From: a candidate division Zixibacteria bacterium SM23_73_3
Lineage (GTDB): Bacteria; Zixibacteria; MSB-5A5; SM1-73
Length of the DNA: 49,438 nt
Direction of reading: 5' to 3'
NCBI GenBank assembly: GCA_001304155.1
Contig: LJUX01000018.1
Span: 1-49,438 of the forward strand
In this document: positions 27,666-36,748 of the stretch, in pieces
Layout: each line of letters begins with the position of its first letter
Position numbering within the stretch: position 1 is the stretch's first letter
The notes under the pieces: generated by a model
Told to the model about the DNA's origin: nothing
Databases searched by the model: none
The model's input: only the letters and a program-made list of their open reading frames with translations
Position numbers and translations under genes: made by a program

Positions 27666-28647
27666 CTCCTGCCCCTAAACTGCCCCTAAAGAAATTAACT
27701 GTCGGTAGTAGTAACTGGTAAATGGCAGACCTACTTTTGCTTATATCTCGATGATAATTGAATACAATTTTCTTTTCTGCGCCCCATTTTTCTTTAAACT
27801 GAATCAGGCTAAGCATCTTCTTACTCGACCCCATAAAATCAAAATATGACTTCCCTCTCTCTTTAGCGAGCCGGATGGCATGATGAAACAATAGATCGTT
27901 AGGTCTTTGATGCAGGTGTTCGGTGACCGAGCCGCCATGAAAATAATGAGCGATCTTTTCAGAATAAATTACCACTATTCCAGCTACCGGTTGGTTGTGA
28001 TATTTGGCAAAAAATATATCCGAAAATTCAGGGACCAAAAGATCATATATTTTATAAAAAAGCTGGAGTGGATATTTAGTTAAAGCTCTATTCCTCCTCA
28101 TCGAATCCAGGTAGAGCTGATAAAACGACTCCACCTCCCCCCGTGATCTTATCTTCTCAAAATAAAGATCTGACTTCAGTGCAGTCTTTATATTTCTTTT
28201 CAAGCTATCTTTATAATTTCTCCAGATTAAATCTGTGGATTTGTCTTTCAACTCCAACAGATGACGATACGACTCCACACAGTTAAAATCGGGCAAATCT
28301 TGCTTTTTCTTAATGTCCACTTCAACAATCTGAATGCGTTGAATTTTCTCCTTTTTGGCCCAATGGTTCAAAAGGCCTAAGAATTCAGGGATGTGTTCTC
28401 GATCTCCAATAAACCCGCCATATGGAACCAGCGAATAGAACACTTTGAAGAATCGATTGCCCATCATCATTCCAGGCAAAGCGGAGAGCCAATATCCTTC
28501 CTCTTCGAGTACCAAGTATCGCATACCGCATCCATAACCTTCTTCCACCACCTTCCACCACAGAGAGGTATGGAAGATCAGGTCGGAGTGCAAAAAGACA
28601 AACTCATCCCACTTGTGGTTGGGCTCTTCTAAAACGATCAGATTCAT
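27616..28647 (-). CDS. FemAB/BioF2-type GNAT acyltransferase
   Basis: The protein (343 residues) has a double GNAT-like layout. Its second domain contains the family motifs IFFAKYHNQPVAGIVVIYSE, YHFHGGS-like YYFHGGS as HYFHGGSVTEH, then NDLLFHHAIRLAKERGKSYFDFMGS. Such proteins transfer aminoacyl or acyl groups and are common in exopolysaccharide clusters. It overlaps the aminotransferase gene by 4 bases, so it is in the same operon. The donor and acceptor are unknown. Confidence 0.8.
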   Translation of the reverse strand: MNLIVLEEPNHKWDEFVFLHSDLIFHTSLWWKVVEEGYGCGMRYLVLEEEGYWLSALPGMMMGNRFFKVFYSLVPYGGFIGDREHIPEFLGLLNHWAKKEKIQRIQIVEVDIKKKQDLPDFNCVESYRHLLELKDKSTDLIWRNYKDSLKRNIKTALKSDLYFEKIRSRGEVESFYQLYLDSMRRNRALTKYPLQLFYKIYDLLVPEFSDIFFAKYHNQPVAGIVVIYSEKIAHYFHGGSVTEHLHQRPNDLLFHHAIRLAKERGKSYFDFMGSSKKMLSLIQFKEKWGAEKKIVFNYHRDISKSRSAIYQLLLPTVNFFRGSLGAGDESYFKKCQNWHIYAH

Positions 28648-29792
28648 CTTAAAACTTGGGGGAGAATCTTTTTTATTTTATCACAGACAAAAATAACATC
28701 TTCTTTTTCAAGCAGCGGGTGTAAGGGGAGGGTTACCTGGTGTGCCCCTACATATTCGGTCAAGGGAAGCTTTGTCTGGTTTCCCCTCAGGTTCTTTCGG
28801 TAGTAGGAAAACTTATGAATGGGCGGATAATGTATGCTGGACTGGATCCTCTCTTTTTTCAAAAACTCCATAAACTTTTTTCTGTTTACCTTTTTATTCA
28901 GAAGGATAGGAAAAAGATGATAGGAGGATTTACGAGGATAATCTCTGAACGGAATGGAAAAGCCATCTATCCCTTTTAAATTTGACACATAAAGTTCCGT
29001 CAAGACTTTTCTTTTCTTATTCGCCCGGTGTAATTTCTTTAGCTGCAATATGCCCAGTGCGGCAGATATCTCGGTCATTCGATAATTATATCCCAGCTCC
29101 ACCACGTCGTATGTATAGGTGTGACCTTTGTGCCTGTTCAAGGTCATGCTGGTCATTCCATGGGACCGGAGAAGTTTGAGTTTTCTGGCAAGCCGGTCAT
29201 TATGGGTTAGGATCATTCCTCCCTCACCGGTAGCCAAATTCTTGTTGGAGAAAAAGGAAAAACAGCCGACCTCACCAAGCGTGCCTGCCATTTTTGAATT
29301 TAAGTCCGCTCCGATGGCATGAGCGGAATCCTCAATGACGAAAAGTTTATGCTTTCTGGCGATTCTTTTAATTTCCTGCATATCTGCCAGATACCCGCCG
29401 TAGTGAACCACCACAATCGCCTTGGTCTTGTTGGTGATCTTCTTTTCTAAATCTTCACAGGAGAGATTGAAATCATTCCATCCGCTTATGTCCACAAAAG
29501 TAGGCTTTGCTCCCACATACAGGATGGCGTTGGAGGAGGCAACAAAGCTCAATGATGGGACGATAACTTGGTCTGGGGGTTTGATGTTTAGAGCCCTCAT
29601 AGCCAGATGCAGAGCTGCAGTGCCGCTGGAGACAGTAATGGCATGCCTTGCCCCCATAAAATGGGCAAACTCTTCTTCCAACCTCTCCACGATTTCGCCC
29701 ATGGTGAGCCACCTGTTTTCTATTACCTCATCTACCATCTTTCGCTCACGCTGGTCGAAATTCAGATCAGATAGAGTTACCTTCCATTTCAT
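28644..29792 (-). CDS. DegT/DnrJ/EryC1/StrS sugar aminotransferase
   Basis: This PLP enzyme aminates a keto-sugar nucleotide. Evidence includes ARHAITVSSGTAALHLAMRAL, the PSLSFVASSNAILYVGAKP block, VIEDSAHAIGA and the PLP-binding Lys in FSFFSNKNLATGEGG. The C-terminal SIHYPPIHKFSYY motif is also family-typical. Length (382) is normal. It leads a tightly packed minus-strand run (aminotransferase, FemAB, hexapeptide transferase, flippase-like, methyltransferase). A plausible substrate is the 4-keto sugar from the dehydratase at 30956-31945. Confidence 0.92.
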   Translation of the reverse strand: MKWKVTLSDLNFDQRERKMVDEVIENRWLTMGEIVERLEEEFAHFMGARHAITVSSGTAALHLAMRALNIKPPDQVIVPSLSFVASSNAILYVGAKPTFVDISGWNDFNLSCEDLEKKITNKTKAIVVVHYGGYLADMQEIKRIARKHKLFVIEDSAHAIGADLNSKMAGTLGEVGCFSFFSNKNLATGEGGMILTHNDRLARKLKLLRSHGMTSMTLNRHKGHTYTYDVVELGYNYRMTEISAALGILQLKKLHRANKKRKVLTELYVSNLKGIDGFSIPFRDYPRKSSYHLFPILLNKKVNRKKFMEFLKKERIQSSIHYPPIHKFSYYRKNLRGNQTKLPLTEYVGAHQVTLPLHPLLEKEDVIFVCDKIKKILPQVLR

Positions 29793-29820
29793 TTTTTATC
29801 TTGAACCTTTGAATTGAAGT

Positions 29821-29910
29821 TGTAGTTGCCCAATTTATACCGCTTTTAGCGGTATCCCGCCAAAGGCGGTGATTGAGCATTATGTTAAGCTCGATAAATC
29901 GAGCAACTAT
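29821..29910. repeat. Repeat family GTAGTTGCCCAATTTAT (copy 1)
   Basis: TGTAGTTGCCCAATTTAT opens and CTCGATAAATCGAGCAACTA closes the element, with ACCGCTTTTAGCGGT and CCGCCAAAGGCGG palindromes between. Two more copies lie at 40028-40194. Confidence 0.7.
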
Positions 29911-29996
29911 ACTCTAAAAGAAACCTACAGCTCTTTTCGTGCTCGATATGTTTTTGTTTTGGTAAGCCCGTGATAACGTCGATTTCTTTTTGTTTT

Positions 29997-30707
29997 TTAT
30001 TCCTCGTTCAGGAATTTCTTTCGGTGCTTTTCGAATTCCTCCACCGCCTTTTGATAATCGTCCGGCCTTCCAATGTCCAGCCAGAAATCATCGGAATTGT
30101 ATATCGCCACTTTTTTCTTCTTTTTCAAAAGAAGTTGCATCAAATCGGGGAAATCAAATTTTCCGCCTTTGGGGATGAAATTTAGTATCTCTGGCTCAAA
30201 TACGTATATTCCCATGCTCACTAAGTAGGATAGCTTGGGCTTTTCCATGTATTTGACCAGACTCTCATCTTCATCCTTTTGGATCACGCCAAAGTCGACA
30301 TCCACCCATCTTTTCTGTGCCGCCACGGTGGCAATGGCATTCTGGTTTTTGTGATACTCGATTAAGTTGAGATAATTCAATGTGGTGAGAAGATCCCCAT
30401 TCATCACCATAAATGTTTGATTCAGATTGTTCAGACAGGTCAAGGGACCGACTGTGCCCAGAGGTTTCTCCTCGAAGCTATATTCAATCTTCACCCCCCA
30501 TTTGCTTCCATCACCGAAAAAGGTCTGGATCAGATTACCCAGATGCCCAACCGCCAGAGTGATGTCGACAAGATGGCAATTCTTAAGTTGTCTTAATATT
30601 ACCTCCAGGATGGGAAAGTCTTCTATGGGCATAAGTGGTTTGGGCAAAATTACGGTATAAGGATAAAGTCGCCTCCCTTTACCACCGGCTAAGATTATTA
30701 CCTTCAT
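29997..30707 (-). CDS. Sugar-phosphate nucleotidyltransferase
   Basis: The NTP-binding signature is IILAGGKGRRLYPYTVILPKP. It is followed by the PLGTVGPL and MVMNGDLL motifs and an FWLDIGRPDDYQKA end, as in mannose-1-phosphate guanylyltransferase or glucose-1-phosphate thymidylyltransferase-like enzymes. The length (236) fits the short, single-domain type. Which base and sugar it uses cannot be read from the sequence. It lies between the dehydratase and the aminotransferase. Confidence 0.88.
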   Translation of the reverse strand: MKVIILAGGKGRRLYPYTVILPKPLMPIEDFPILEVILRQLKNCHLVDITLAVGHLGNLIQTFFGDGSKWGVKIEYSFEEKPLGTVGPLTCLNNLNQTFMVMNGDLLTTLNYLNLIEYHKNQNAIATVAAQKRWVDVDFGVIQKDEDESLVKYMEKPKLSYLVSMGIYVFEPEILNFIPKGGKFDFPDLMQLLLKKKKKVAIYNSDDFWLDIGRPDDYQKAVEEFEKHRKKFLNEE

Positions 30708-30767
30708 AGTTCGCCTACCTCTGTAAGTTGAAGGCCGAATCCTCAGCGTCTTTTAAAAAATCCGTAC

Positions 30768-30836
30768 CTAAGGACGGGATGAATTCCCGCCCCTAGGAAC
30801 TGACGGAAGTGCACCAGCTTGCTGGTGCGGTTTTCC
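30768..30836. repeat. Two hairpin repeats upstream of the nucleotidyltransferase
   Basis: CCTAAGGACGGGATGAATTCCCGCCCCTAGG (30768-30797) is a near-palindrome. GCACCAGCttGCTGGTGC (30811-30828) is followed by GGTTTT. The second has a close relative at 43173-43197. Confidence 0.6.
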
Positions 30837-30955
30837 CTAAAACCAGGTAGTATAGATGTGAAACCATCTGAATTTCATTAAACAGGGAAAGCAAGCTTTC
30901 GCGCTCCAAAAGCCACTTTTTAAATAGCCCTGAAGCTTTAGACTCCCAAAGGGGG

Positions 30956-31945
30956 TTATATATTGTAAATATCCGCTTTGTATCTTCTTAGATTCTTTTC
31001 ATACCAACTTATGGTCTTCTCTATTCCCTGCTTAAGATCTGTTTTGGGATGCCACCCAAAGAGCCTTTTGGCTTTGCGGGAGTCTGAAAAAAGCCTTTCC
31101 ACCTCACTCTTTTCAGGTCGCATTCTTTTCTTTTCTCTTTCAATCTGGATTTTTTTCCCCAGGCAATTTGAAATAAGGTTTGCTATCTGGCTTATCGACA
31201 CTTGGTGACTTGATCCTAAGTTCACCACCTCACCCCCTGTTTTTTCGCATTCGGCAAAGTCGATAAATCCTTTCACCGAGTCCCTCACAAAAGTCAAATC
31301 TCTGGTGGGATAAACAGAACCTAGACTGATTTTTCCTTTTAGCAGTGCCTGCGTAATTATGGACGGGATCACCGCCCGGGCGGATTGTCTGGGACCATAG
31401 ATGTTGAAAGGTCTGATTATGCCCACCGGTAGATCAAATGAGCGATGAAAGGAGAGTGCTAAAAGATCTGCTCCCAATTTACTGGCGGCATAAGGAGATT
31501 GGGGATTTACCGGGTGTTCCTCATCCATGGGTACGTATTGCGCCGTGCCATAAATCTCACTGGTGGAGGTGTGAACTACTTTTTGAGTACCAAAGTCAAG
31601 TGCCGCAGTCAGAATATTAAGCGTCCCGTTTATGTTGGTATCGACCACGTCCCTGGGATTGACATAGGAGTAAGGAATTCCAATTAAGGCTCCCAGATGG
31701 AAGATCACCTGCTGGTCACGGGCGGCTTCTCTGACGCAATCTGCATCTTTTAAATCTCCTGTAACCACTTCAGTCGCATTTAGTATATTCTTTGGCACAT
31801 CTTCCAGCATTCCCCAGTCGTTTCGGGAATTGTAATGAACAAAAGCCCGAACCCTGGCGCCTCTTTTCACTAAAGCTTCCACCAAGTGACTTCCCACGAA
31901 TCCACCAACTCCGGTGACCAAAACCTTTTTACCTTTTATCTTCAA
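30956..31945 (-). CDS. NAD-dependent sugar epimerase/dehydratase, LegB-like
   Basis: An extended short-chain dehydrogenase with GVGGFVGSHLVEALV (NAD-binding GxxGxxG), the catalytic TSTSEIYG and YAASK motifs, and IRPFNIYGPRQSARAVIP. The order of features, including FVHYNSRNDWGMLEDVPK and IGIPYSYVNPRDVVDTNINGT, is close to LegB-type UDP-GlcNAc 4,6-dehydratases as I recall them. Such an enzyme would make a 4-keto-6-deoxy amino sugar for the DegT aminotransferase. The other legionaminic acid genes are not here, so the end product may be a bacillosamine-like sugar instead. Confidence 0.82.
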   Translation of the reverse strand: MKIKGKKVLVTGVGGFVGSHLVEALVKRGARVRAFVHYNSRNDWGMLEDVPKNILNATEVVTGDLKDADCVREAARDQQVIFHLGALIGIPYSYVNPRDVVDTNINGTLNILTAALDFGTQKVVHTSTSEIYGTAQYVPMDEEHPVNPQSPYAASKLGADLLALSFHRSFDLPVGIIRPFNIYGPRQSARAVIPSIITQALLKGKISLGSVYPTRDLTFVRDSVKGFIDFAECEKTGGEVVNLGSSHQVSISQIANLISNCLGKKIQIEREKKRMRPEKSEVERLFSDSRKAKRLFGWHPKTDLKQGIEKTISWYEKNLRRYKADIYNI

Positions 31946-32037
31946 ATCTCATTTCTCCTAACTCTGAATTTGAAATAATAGATAATCAAATCTCCCTCTG
32001 AAAGCAAGTCAAATTGATACCTAAAATTATTGAATTC

Positions 32038-33237
32038 TCAAAGGTCTTGAGATGCAGGTATGTCTTGGAGACTTGATGCATGGACGGGTGAGGATAGGGC
32101 ATGTTCTTTAGGGAGAACAATCTTTAGATAATCATCCACCGCCTTTTCAATATTAAGTAATTTCAAGGCTTTCGGTATATTCCTGGAGTAATCTTTTTTT
32201 TGACAGGCGAACTCGATTATGGCCTGAGATAACTTTTGTACATCTTTTGGGGGAACCACTTTGCCCAGATTAAACCTTTTCACCAGATAACCCATGTCAC
32301 CCACTTCGGTGACAATAAGAGGCGTTCCCATCTGAAGGGCCTCGGAGAAAACCAAAGGAATGCTGTCACTTCTGGAGGGAATGATCAGGCAGTCAACTTG
32401 CTTAATATAGTTAGCCACCGACTTGGTGGATACTTTTCCTACAATTTTGACCTCATCTTCTAATTTAAGTTCTCTTACCAGTCTCTTCATCTTATTTTCG
32501 AAATCACCCCATCCTAAAACATAAAGATTTACTGAAAGCAGTTTATTTTTGACCAGACCAAATGCCTTGATCAAATCATCTAAACCCTTCTCCTTATCCC
32601 ACCGTCCCACATATAAGAAATTAGATCTCGTGGAATCAAGTTGCTCTTCTCCCTCAGAGGCAGATGGAAGCCTTCGCATGCTGGGAAGAAACAAGCACCT
32701 TTTGCCTGCAAGCTTTTCTACCTTTTCCTTCAGATCGAATCCATCGGCAAAGAGATGGTCTGCCCCCTGCAGGACTTTTCTTATGATTTTTCGCAGGACC
32801 GGCTTTTTCCCCCATACATAAATATCCGAACCCAAACACCATACCGAATACGGAATCCCCAGCTCTTTTTTCGCCTGATAAGCAAACCATCCTGAAGGCA
32901 GTGCCCATAAAGCCAGGCAAGAATCGGGATTGGTTCTGTTAAGATGTTCTGAAAGCTGGCTCTTGCCATTTTTCAAAAAAGAGAAAAGCTGAAACAGTTC
33001 TCTGGGATTAAAGAAGTTTAAAGACCCCACCACCTTTTTCCCGCCCTGCCAGTGAAATCGAATTATATCCTCTCTCCACTCCATCCTTTGTGTCTGATAA
33101 TAAGGGGTGAAGACAGAAACAGTCATTCCCTTTTCCTTCAATCCCAGGTGAAAGTCATGCACAAAGGGTGAAGCCACATCGTCAGGATGTGCGGGATAAC
33201 GATTGGTGATCAGGCAGATCTTTTGGGAGGTTAACAT
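32038..33237 (-). CDS. Glycosyltransferase family 4
   Basis: A GT-B retaining glycosyltransferase. Motifs are the N-terminal ICLITNRYPAHPDDVASPFV, the mid-protein NFLYVGRWDKEKGLDDLIKA and the C-terminal donor-binding IIPSRSDSIPLVFSEALQMG with TPLIVTEVGDMG. Length is 399 residues. It lies in the glycan cluster between LegB-like and GT2 genes. Donor and acceptor are unknown. Confidence 0.9.
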   Translation of the reverse strand: MLTSQKICLITNRYPAHPDDVASPFVHDFHLGLKEKGMTVSVFTPYYQTQRMEWREDIIRFHWQGGKKVVGSLNFFNPRELFQLFSFLKNGKSQLSEHLNRTNPDSCLALWALPSGWFAYQAKKELGIPYSVWCLGSDIYVWGKKPVLRKIIRKVLQGADHLFADGFDLKEKVEKLAGKRCLFLPSMRRLPSASEGEEQLDSTRSNFLYVGRWDKEKGLDDLIKAFGLVKNKLLSVNLYVLGWGDFENKMKRLVRELKLEDEVKIVGKVSTKSVANYIKQVDCLIIPSRSDSIPLVFSEALQMGTPLIVTEVGDMGYLVKRFNLGKVVPPKDVQKLSQAIIEFACQKKDYSRNIPKALKLLNIEKAVDDYLKIVLPKEHALSSPVHASSLQDIPASQDL

Positions 33238-33256
33238 TTATTTTTTAATTGGTTTT

Positions 33257-33341
33257 TGCCAACAGATTAAGTAATTCCCAACAGGTTGAATGACGAAACA
33301 GATTTTATTACCTTGTAATCTGTTTACTTCTGTTGGGAGAT
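33257..33341. repeat. Inverted repeat, CCCAACAGATTAA family (copy 2)
   Basis: GCCAACAGATTAAGTAATTCCCAACAGG pairs broadly with TTGTAATCTGTTTACTTCTGTTGGGA. It matches the 21394-21470 element. It separates the GT4 and GT2 genes. Confidence 0.7.
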
Positions 33342-33352
33342 TATTTTTTCGA

Positions 33353-34384
33353 CTATTCAGGTGTCTCTGAGGGCAGATAATCCACTTCTTTTTTCTCCAC
33401 TTCAATCTTTGCGGGTAACTTATTTATTTTATCCTCCAAGGCCTTATTTTCTCTTTGTATCTTGTAGATTTCTTTTCTTAAGTGAACTAGTTGTGTCCCC
33501 AAAAATCCAAAAAGGAGCACCTGAATTCCGGCTATGACTAAAAGCACTATCAAGGTCATCAGAGGACGGTTGGGATTTAAGGTTCCCTTCTGCCATAGAT
33601 ATATTATGTAAGTTCCCCCCACAAATCCCAAAGACAGCATGAAAAGACCGATGGCACCGAATAAGATTATGGGCTTTTCGAAAAAGGAAAAGACCAGATG
33701 CGAGACTGCGGTGGCTTTGAATTTGAATTTTGATTCACCTTTAGCTCTGACTTTCAGGATAGCTGGCAGTTCCTTGGCTTTGTATCCCATAGACAGAGCT
33801 TTGGAAAGAATCTCTAAATGTATCTCCTTGCCATCTGATTCCAGCTCCAGTGCGCTTATGCATTCCTTGCGGTATGCCCTTAAAACTCCGGTCACAGTGG
33901 TAAGTTTCCCTCTCATGGCAAATCCTAAAATTTTATTTCCCCATTTACTCAAAAGCAATCTAAATAGGGGGACACCCTCTGTTTTCCCTCCATAAGCATA
34001 GGGCGAGCCGACCACCAGATCGACCTCTGGGTTCAGGTCCAGAACCTCAATCATCTGAAGGATGTATTTTTCATCATAGCTTAAATCAGCGTCAGTGGTG
34101 CATATTATCTTACCCTGGGCTTGGGCAAATCCGACCCTCAACGCTTTTCCTCTTCCCTGATTGACCGGATAAGAGATCAGCTTGATCCAGCGATTTAAAT
34201 GAGAGTAATCCTCCACCACTTTTCTGGTCTTATCCGCGGAGCCATCGTCTACCACAATTATCTCCCATCTTTTGGGAATAGAGTCTAAAGCTTTGGTGAG
34301 CCGATCCAGGGTATCTGGAGCATTCTCCTCCTCGTTGAACATGGGCACCACCACGGAGATGTCTATGTTTTTTTCCCTTCTCAT
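33353..34384 (-). CDS. Polyprenyl-phosphate glycosyltransferase (GT2, DPM1-like) with C-terminal membrane helices
   Basis: The GT-A catalytic domain has VVPMFNEEENAPDTLDRL, IIVVDDGSADKTRKV, the DXD-like TDADLSYDEKYI, and a GNKILGFAMRGKLTTVTG motif. Two membrane helices follow (about 235-260 and 275-300) and then a 30-residue charged coiled-coil tail. Enzymes of this layout transfer a sugar from a nucleotide to polyprenyl phosphate, supplying donors to GT-C enzymes. It ends 9 bases from the DUF2723 gene and is in the same transcription direction, which supports that role. Confidence 0.88.
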   Translation of the reverse strand: MRREKNIDISVVVPMFNEEENAPDTLDRLTKALDSIPKRWEIIVVDDGSADKTRKVVEDYSHLNRWIKLISYPVNQGRGKALRVGFAQAQGKIICTTDADLSYDEKYILQMIEVLDLNPEVDLVVGSPYAYGGKTEGVPLFRLLLSKWGNKILGFAMRGKLTTVTGVLRAYRKECISALELESDGKEIHLEILSKALSMGYKAKELPAILKVRAKGESKFKFKATAVSHLVFSFFEKPIILFGAIGLFMLSLGFVGGTYIIYLWQKGTLNPNRPLMTLIVLLVIAGIQVLLFGFLGTQLVHLRKEIYKIQRENKALEDKINKLPAKIEVEKKEVDYLPSETPE

Positions 34385-34392
34385 TTCTCTCC

Positions 34393-36360
34393 TTAAGTCT
34401 TTTCCAGAAGCTTTCTCGCCTCCAGATTGTATGGCTCCAGCTCCAGACCCGCCTGAAAGAAATCTGAAGCTTTGGCTTTGTCTCCGTTTTTAAGGAATGC
34501 TTTCCCTAGCTGAAAGTAGATTCTGGCATTAGATGGATCCACATCCAGAGCCCATAAAAAATATTCTGTAGACAAAGATGAGCCACCTTTCAGGTCATAA
34601 AATGCACCCAGGTTAAAGATAAGATTCCCCCAATGCCCCTGGGTGATGATATCAAGGTTTTTGTGCGTCAGATTCTTTTTTAAGAAGTCTTTCTGCTCTT
34701 TAATATCTTTATCGGTCAAAATCACCTTTATTGGACAGAACTCGAATAAATATTCAGCTGGACGAAGATGCTGAACAAATAGAGAATGACTGGAGAAGTA
34801 CGTGGAATAGACCGGGAGATTGTTAACATTTAGTTGTGAGACTTCCCATGCGATTTCCCCAAAGTCTTTTTGTTCAAACTTGGGAAGTTTTATATCTGTG
34901 TACTGCTGATTTATCTGCTCTCTATAACTTTTCTGTGTCAGGGCAGATATGCTTACTATCTTGACATCCGGTCTCATACCACAAGACAGGTTCAGATACC
35001 ACAGGGGAGTTAAGGTGTTATCATCGCCCACCAAAATCAAGGCATCTTTTTTAACAGAACTTAGGATCTGGTGGGCATAACTATAAGCTCCATCTTGTGA
35101 CCTCTTATTGCACTGGTGGAGGTTCTTCCACACCTGAAACAGAGGCAGTAAAAGGACTATCGCAAAAAGAACGTATCCAACCGTGTAGCTCACAACCTTA
35201 TAAGTTTCGCTATTTGAATTAGCATGAATGATTCTTGCTTCTTTGAATATCCAGCTTAAGACTGTCTCTAATCCCAAAGCGAACCAGATGGTAAATACAG
35301 AAAGCAAGGGCAAAAGGTAACCCAAAAGATCATAATTTCTTAAAGAGAAATCGACGGCCCAGGTGGCGGTCAATACGTTTAAGATGAAGATTGAAAAGGT
35401 GAATAAGAAAACCCTCCGGCAGGATTTAAACAAAGAAATTGCTCCCACCACCCCCAGCCAGAAAAAAGCCAGACCGAATTGAGCCACCGGAAAGGAGAGA
35501 TTAAACCACAATCGATTCAAATAAGGAAAACTTACACCAGAGGGAGAAACACTTGGCTGAGAGGTTCGGAAAAGATAAGAGAAAAAGCTTGTCCAGGTGT
35601 CCGGTTTTCCCCAGTTGATGGCGGGCGAAAGACTTGATCTAATAGGTAAATAAAAATAAACAGATATTCCCAGTATAATAAAAACAGCCAACAAGATCAG
35701 TCTCTTTGGCTGGAGTAGAAGCTTGAAATCAATGGTCAGACGACCGCCCGGCTGGGCGGAAAAGAAAAATAACATAAAGGCGGGCGCCAGGGTGATGATC
35801 AGAAGTGGGTGGTTGGTCAAAGATAGACCCAGAATAAAAGAGAATAAGAGCAATGTCTTGAAGCCGAGAACAGATTCCTTAAATTGCCCCCATTTTATCA
35901 TAAGAAAAATCAAAAGCAAGGTGAAAAAGATATTCAGAGTATAAACCTCTGCCCTTATGGTCTGCAGCCAGAAGGAGGTGGAAAATGCCAAAAATAGTAT
36001 GCTGGTTGTGGTGGACAATCTCAAAAACGATCGGCTGGATTTTATCCGGTTGAAGATTTCGAGGATCAAAAGATATAAAAGCGAAAGAGCCAGACTGCCC
36101 CAGAGGGCGGACATGAGGTTGGACCTGAAAGCGTGATTTTCGATTGGGATAATTGAAAATACTCTCCCCGAAAGAACATATATGGGAAAACCAGGCGAAT
36201 GAGGAATACCAAGGGTGGAGTTGACCGCAGAGAAAGCGGCTGAATCTTCCCAATAGATAGTGGGGCACAAGGTTAAAATGTATACTCCGAAGGTTACTAT
36301 GAAAATTGCTCCGCTTAGGATAACATTACTTCTTGTGGTGGCTTTGTCGAATCGTTTCAT
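34393..36360 (-). CDS. DUF2723 GT-C-type membrane protein with C-terminal TPR (copy 1)
   Basis: The 655-residue protein begins with a membrane helix and the DUF2723 motif TLCPTIYWEDSAAFSAVNST followed by LGIPHSPGFPIYVLSGRVF. About ten further membrane helices run to residue 410. A soluble part follows and ends in a TPR-like motif (ARIYFQLGKAFLKNGDKAKA). The acidic WEDS site in the first loop is where GT-C glycosyltransferases of the protein O-mannosyltransferase type keep catalytic acids. It overlaps no gene and is the first gene of the glycan run. Transfer of a lipid-linked sugar to a protein is inferred. Confidence 0.85.
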   Translation of the reverse strand: MKRFDKATTRSNVILSGAIFIVTFGVYILTLCPTIYWEDSAAFSAVNSTLGIPHSPGFPIYVLSGRVFSIIPIENHAFRSNLMSALWGSLALSLLYLLILEIFNRIKSSRSFLRLSTTTSILFLAFSTSFWLQTIRAEVYTLNIFFTLLLIFLMIKWGQFKESVLGFKTLLLFSFILGLSLTNHPLLIITLAPAFMLFFFSAQPGGRLTIDFKLLLQPKRLILLAVFIILGISVYFYLPIRSSLSPAINWGKPDTWTSFFSYLFRTSQPSVSPSGVSFPYLNRLWFNLSFPVAQFGLAFFWLGVVGAISLFKSCRRVFLFTFSIFILNVLTATWAVDFSLRNYDLLGYLLPLLSVFTIWFALGLETVLSWIFKEARIIHANSNSETYKVVSYTVGYVLFAIVLLLPLFQVWKNLHQCNKRSQDGAYSYAHQILSSVKKDALILVGDDNTLTPLWYLNLSCGMRPDVKIVSISALTQKSYREQINQQYTDIKLPKFEQKDFGEIAWEVSQLNVNNLPVYSTYFSSHSLFVQHLRPAEYLFEFCPIKVILTDKDIKEQKDFLKKNLTHKNLDIITQGHWGNLIFNLGAFYDLKGGSSLSTEYFLWALDVDPSNARIYFQLGKAFLKNGDKAKASDFFQAGLELEPYNLEARKLLEKT

Positions 36361-36399
36361 ATTATTATGGTCGGAAACAGGGGTTAAACATTTAGGTTT

Positions 36400-36670
36400 G
36401 ACCTCACCTCTCCACCCACACGCCCTTTGTTCGTCACGGACGCCTTGTCCGTGAGGGAAAAGTAGATGGTAACGGATTCATCCTGATCCAGCCTTTGGCG
36501 GGAGAACGGACGAGGGCGTCTTTTACCAACGAAGAGGAAAATCTTGGGGAGATTTAATCCCCCTTTAAAAAAGGGGGAATTCTGAATAGTCCCCCTTTGC
36601 AAAAGGGGGATTCTCTGCCATAGGCAGATCCGCCTCAAGTTGGGACAGGGGTTGAACCCCTGCCCCAACA
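36400..36670. repeat. Cluster of unrelated short hairpins
   Basis: TCACGGACgccttGTCCGTGA (36434-36454), TCCCCCTTTaaaaAAAGGGGGA (about 36558-36578), a second CCCCCTTTgcAAAAGGGGG (about 36590-36607) and CAGGGGTTgAACCCCTG with flanking TTGGGA/CCCCAA (36640-36668). The 36361-36692 spacer holds no gene. Confidence 0.65.
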
Positions 36671-36692
36671 AACAAATTGTCCTGAGAAGAAC

Positions 36693-36724
36693 AAAAAAGG
36701 GGACTCAAATCCTTGAGTCCCCTT
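36693..36724 (-). terminator. Intrinsic terminator of the pilin gene
   Basis: On the minus strand a perfect 12-bp stem AAGGGGACTCAA/TTGAGTCCCCTT (4-base loop) leads directly into a T-run (TTTTTTGT). It lies 25 bases after the pilin stop codon. Confidence 0.93.
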
Positions 36725-36748
36725 CTCTCACACAAAAAGGTGAAACCC

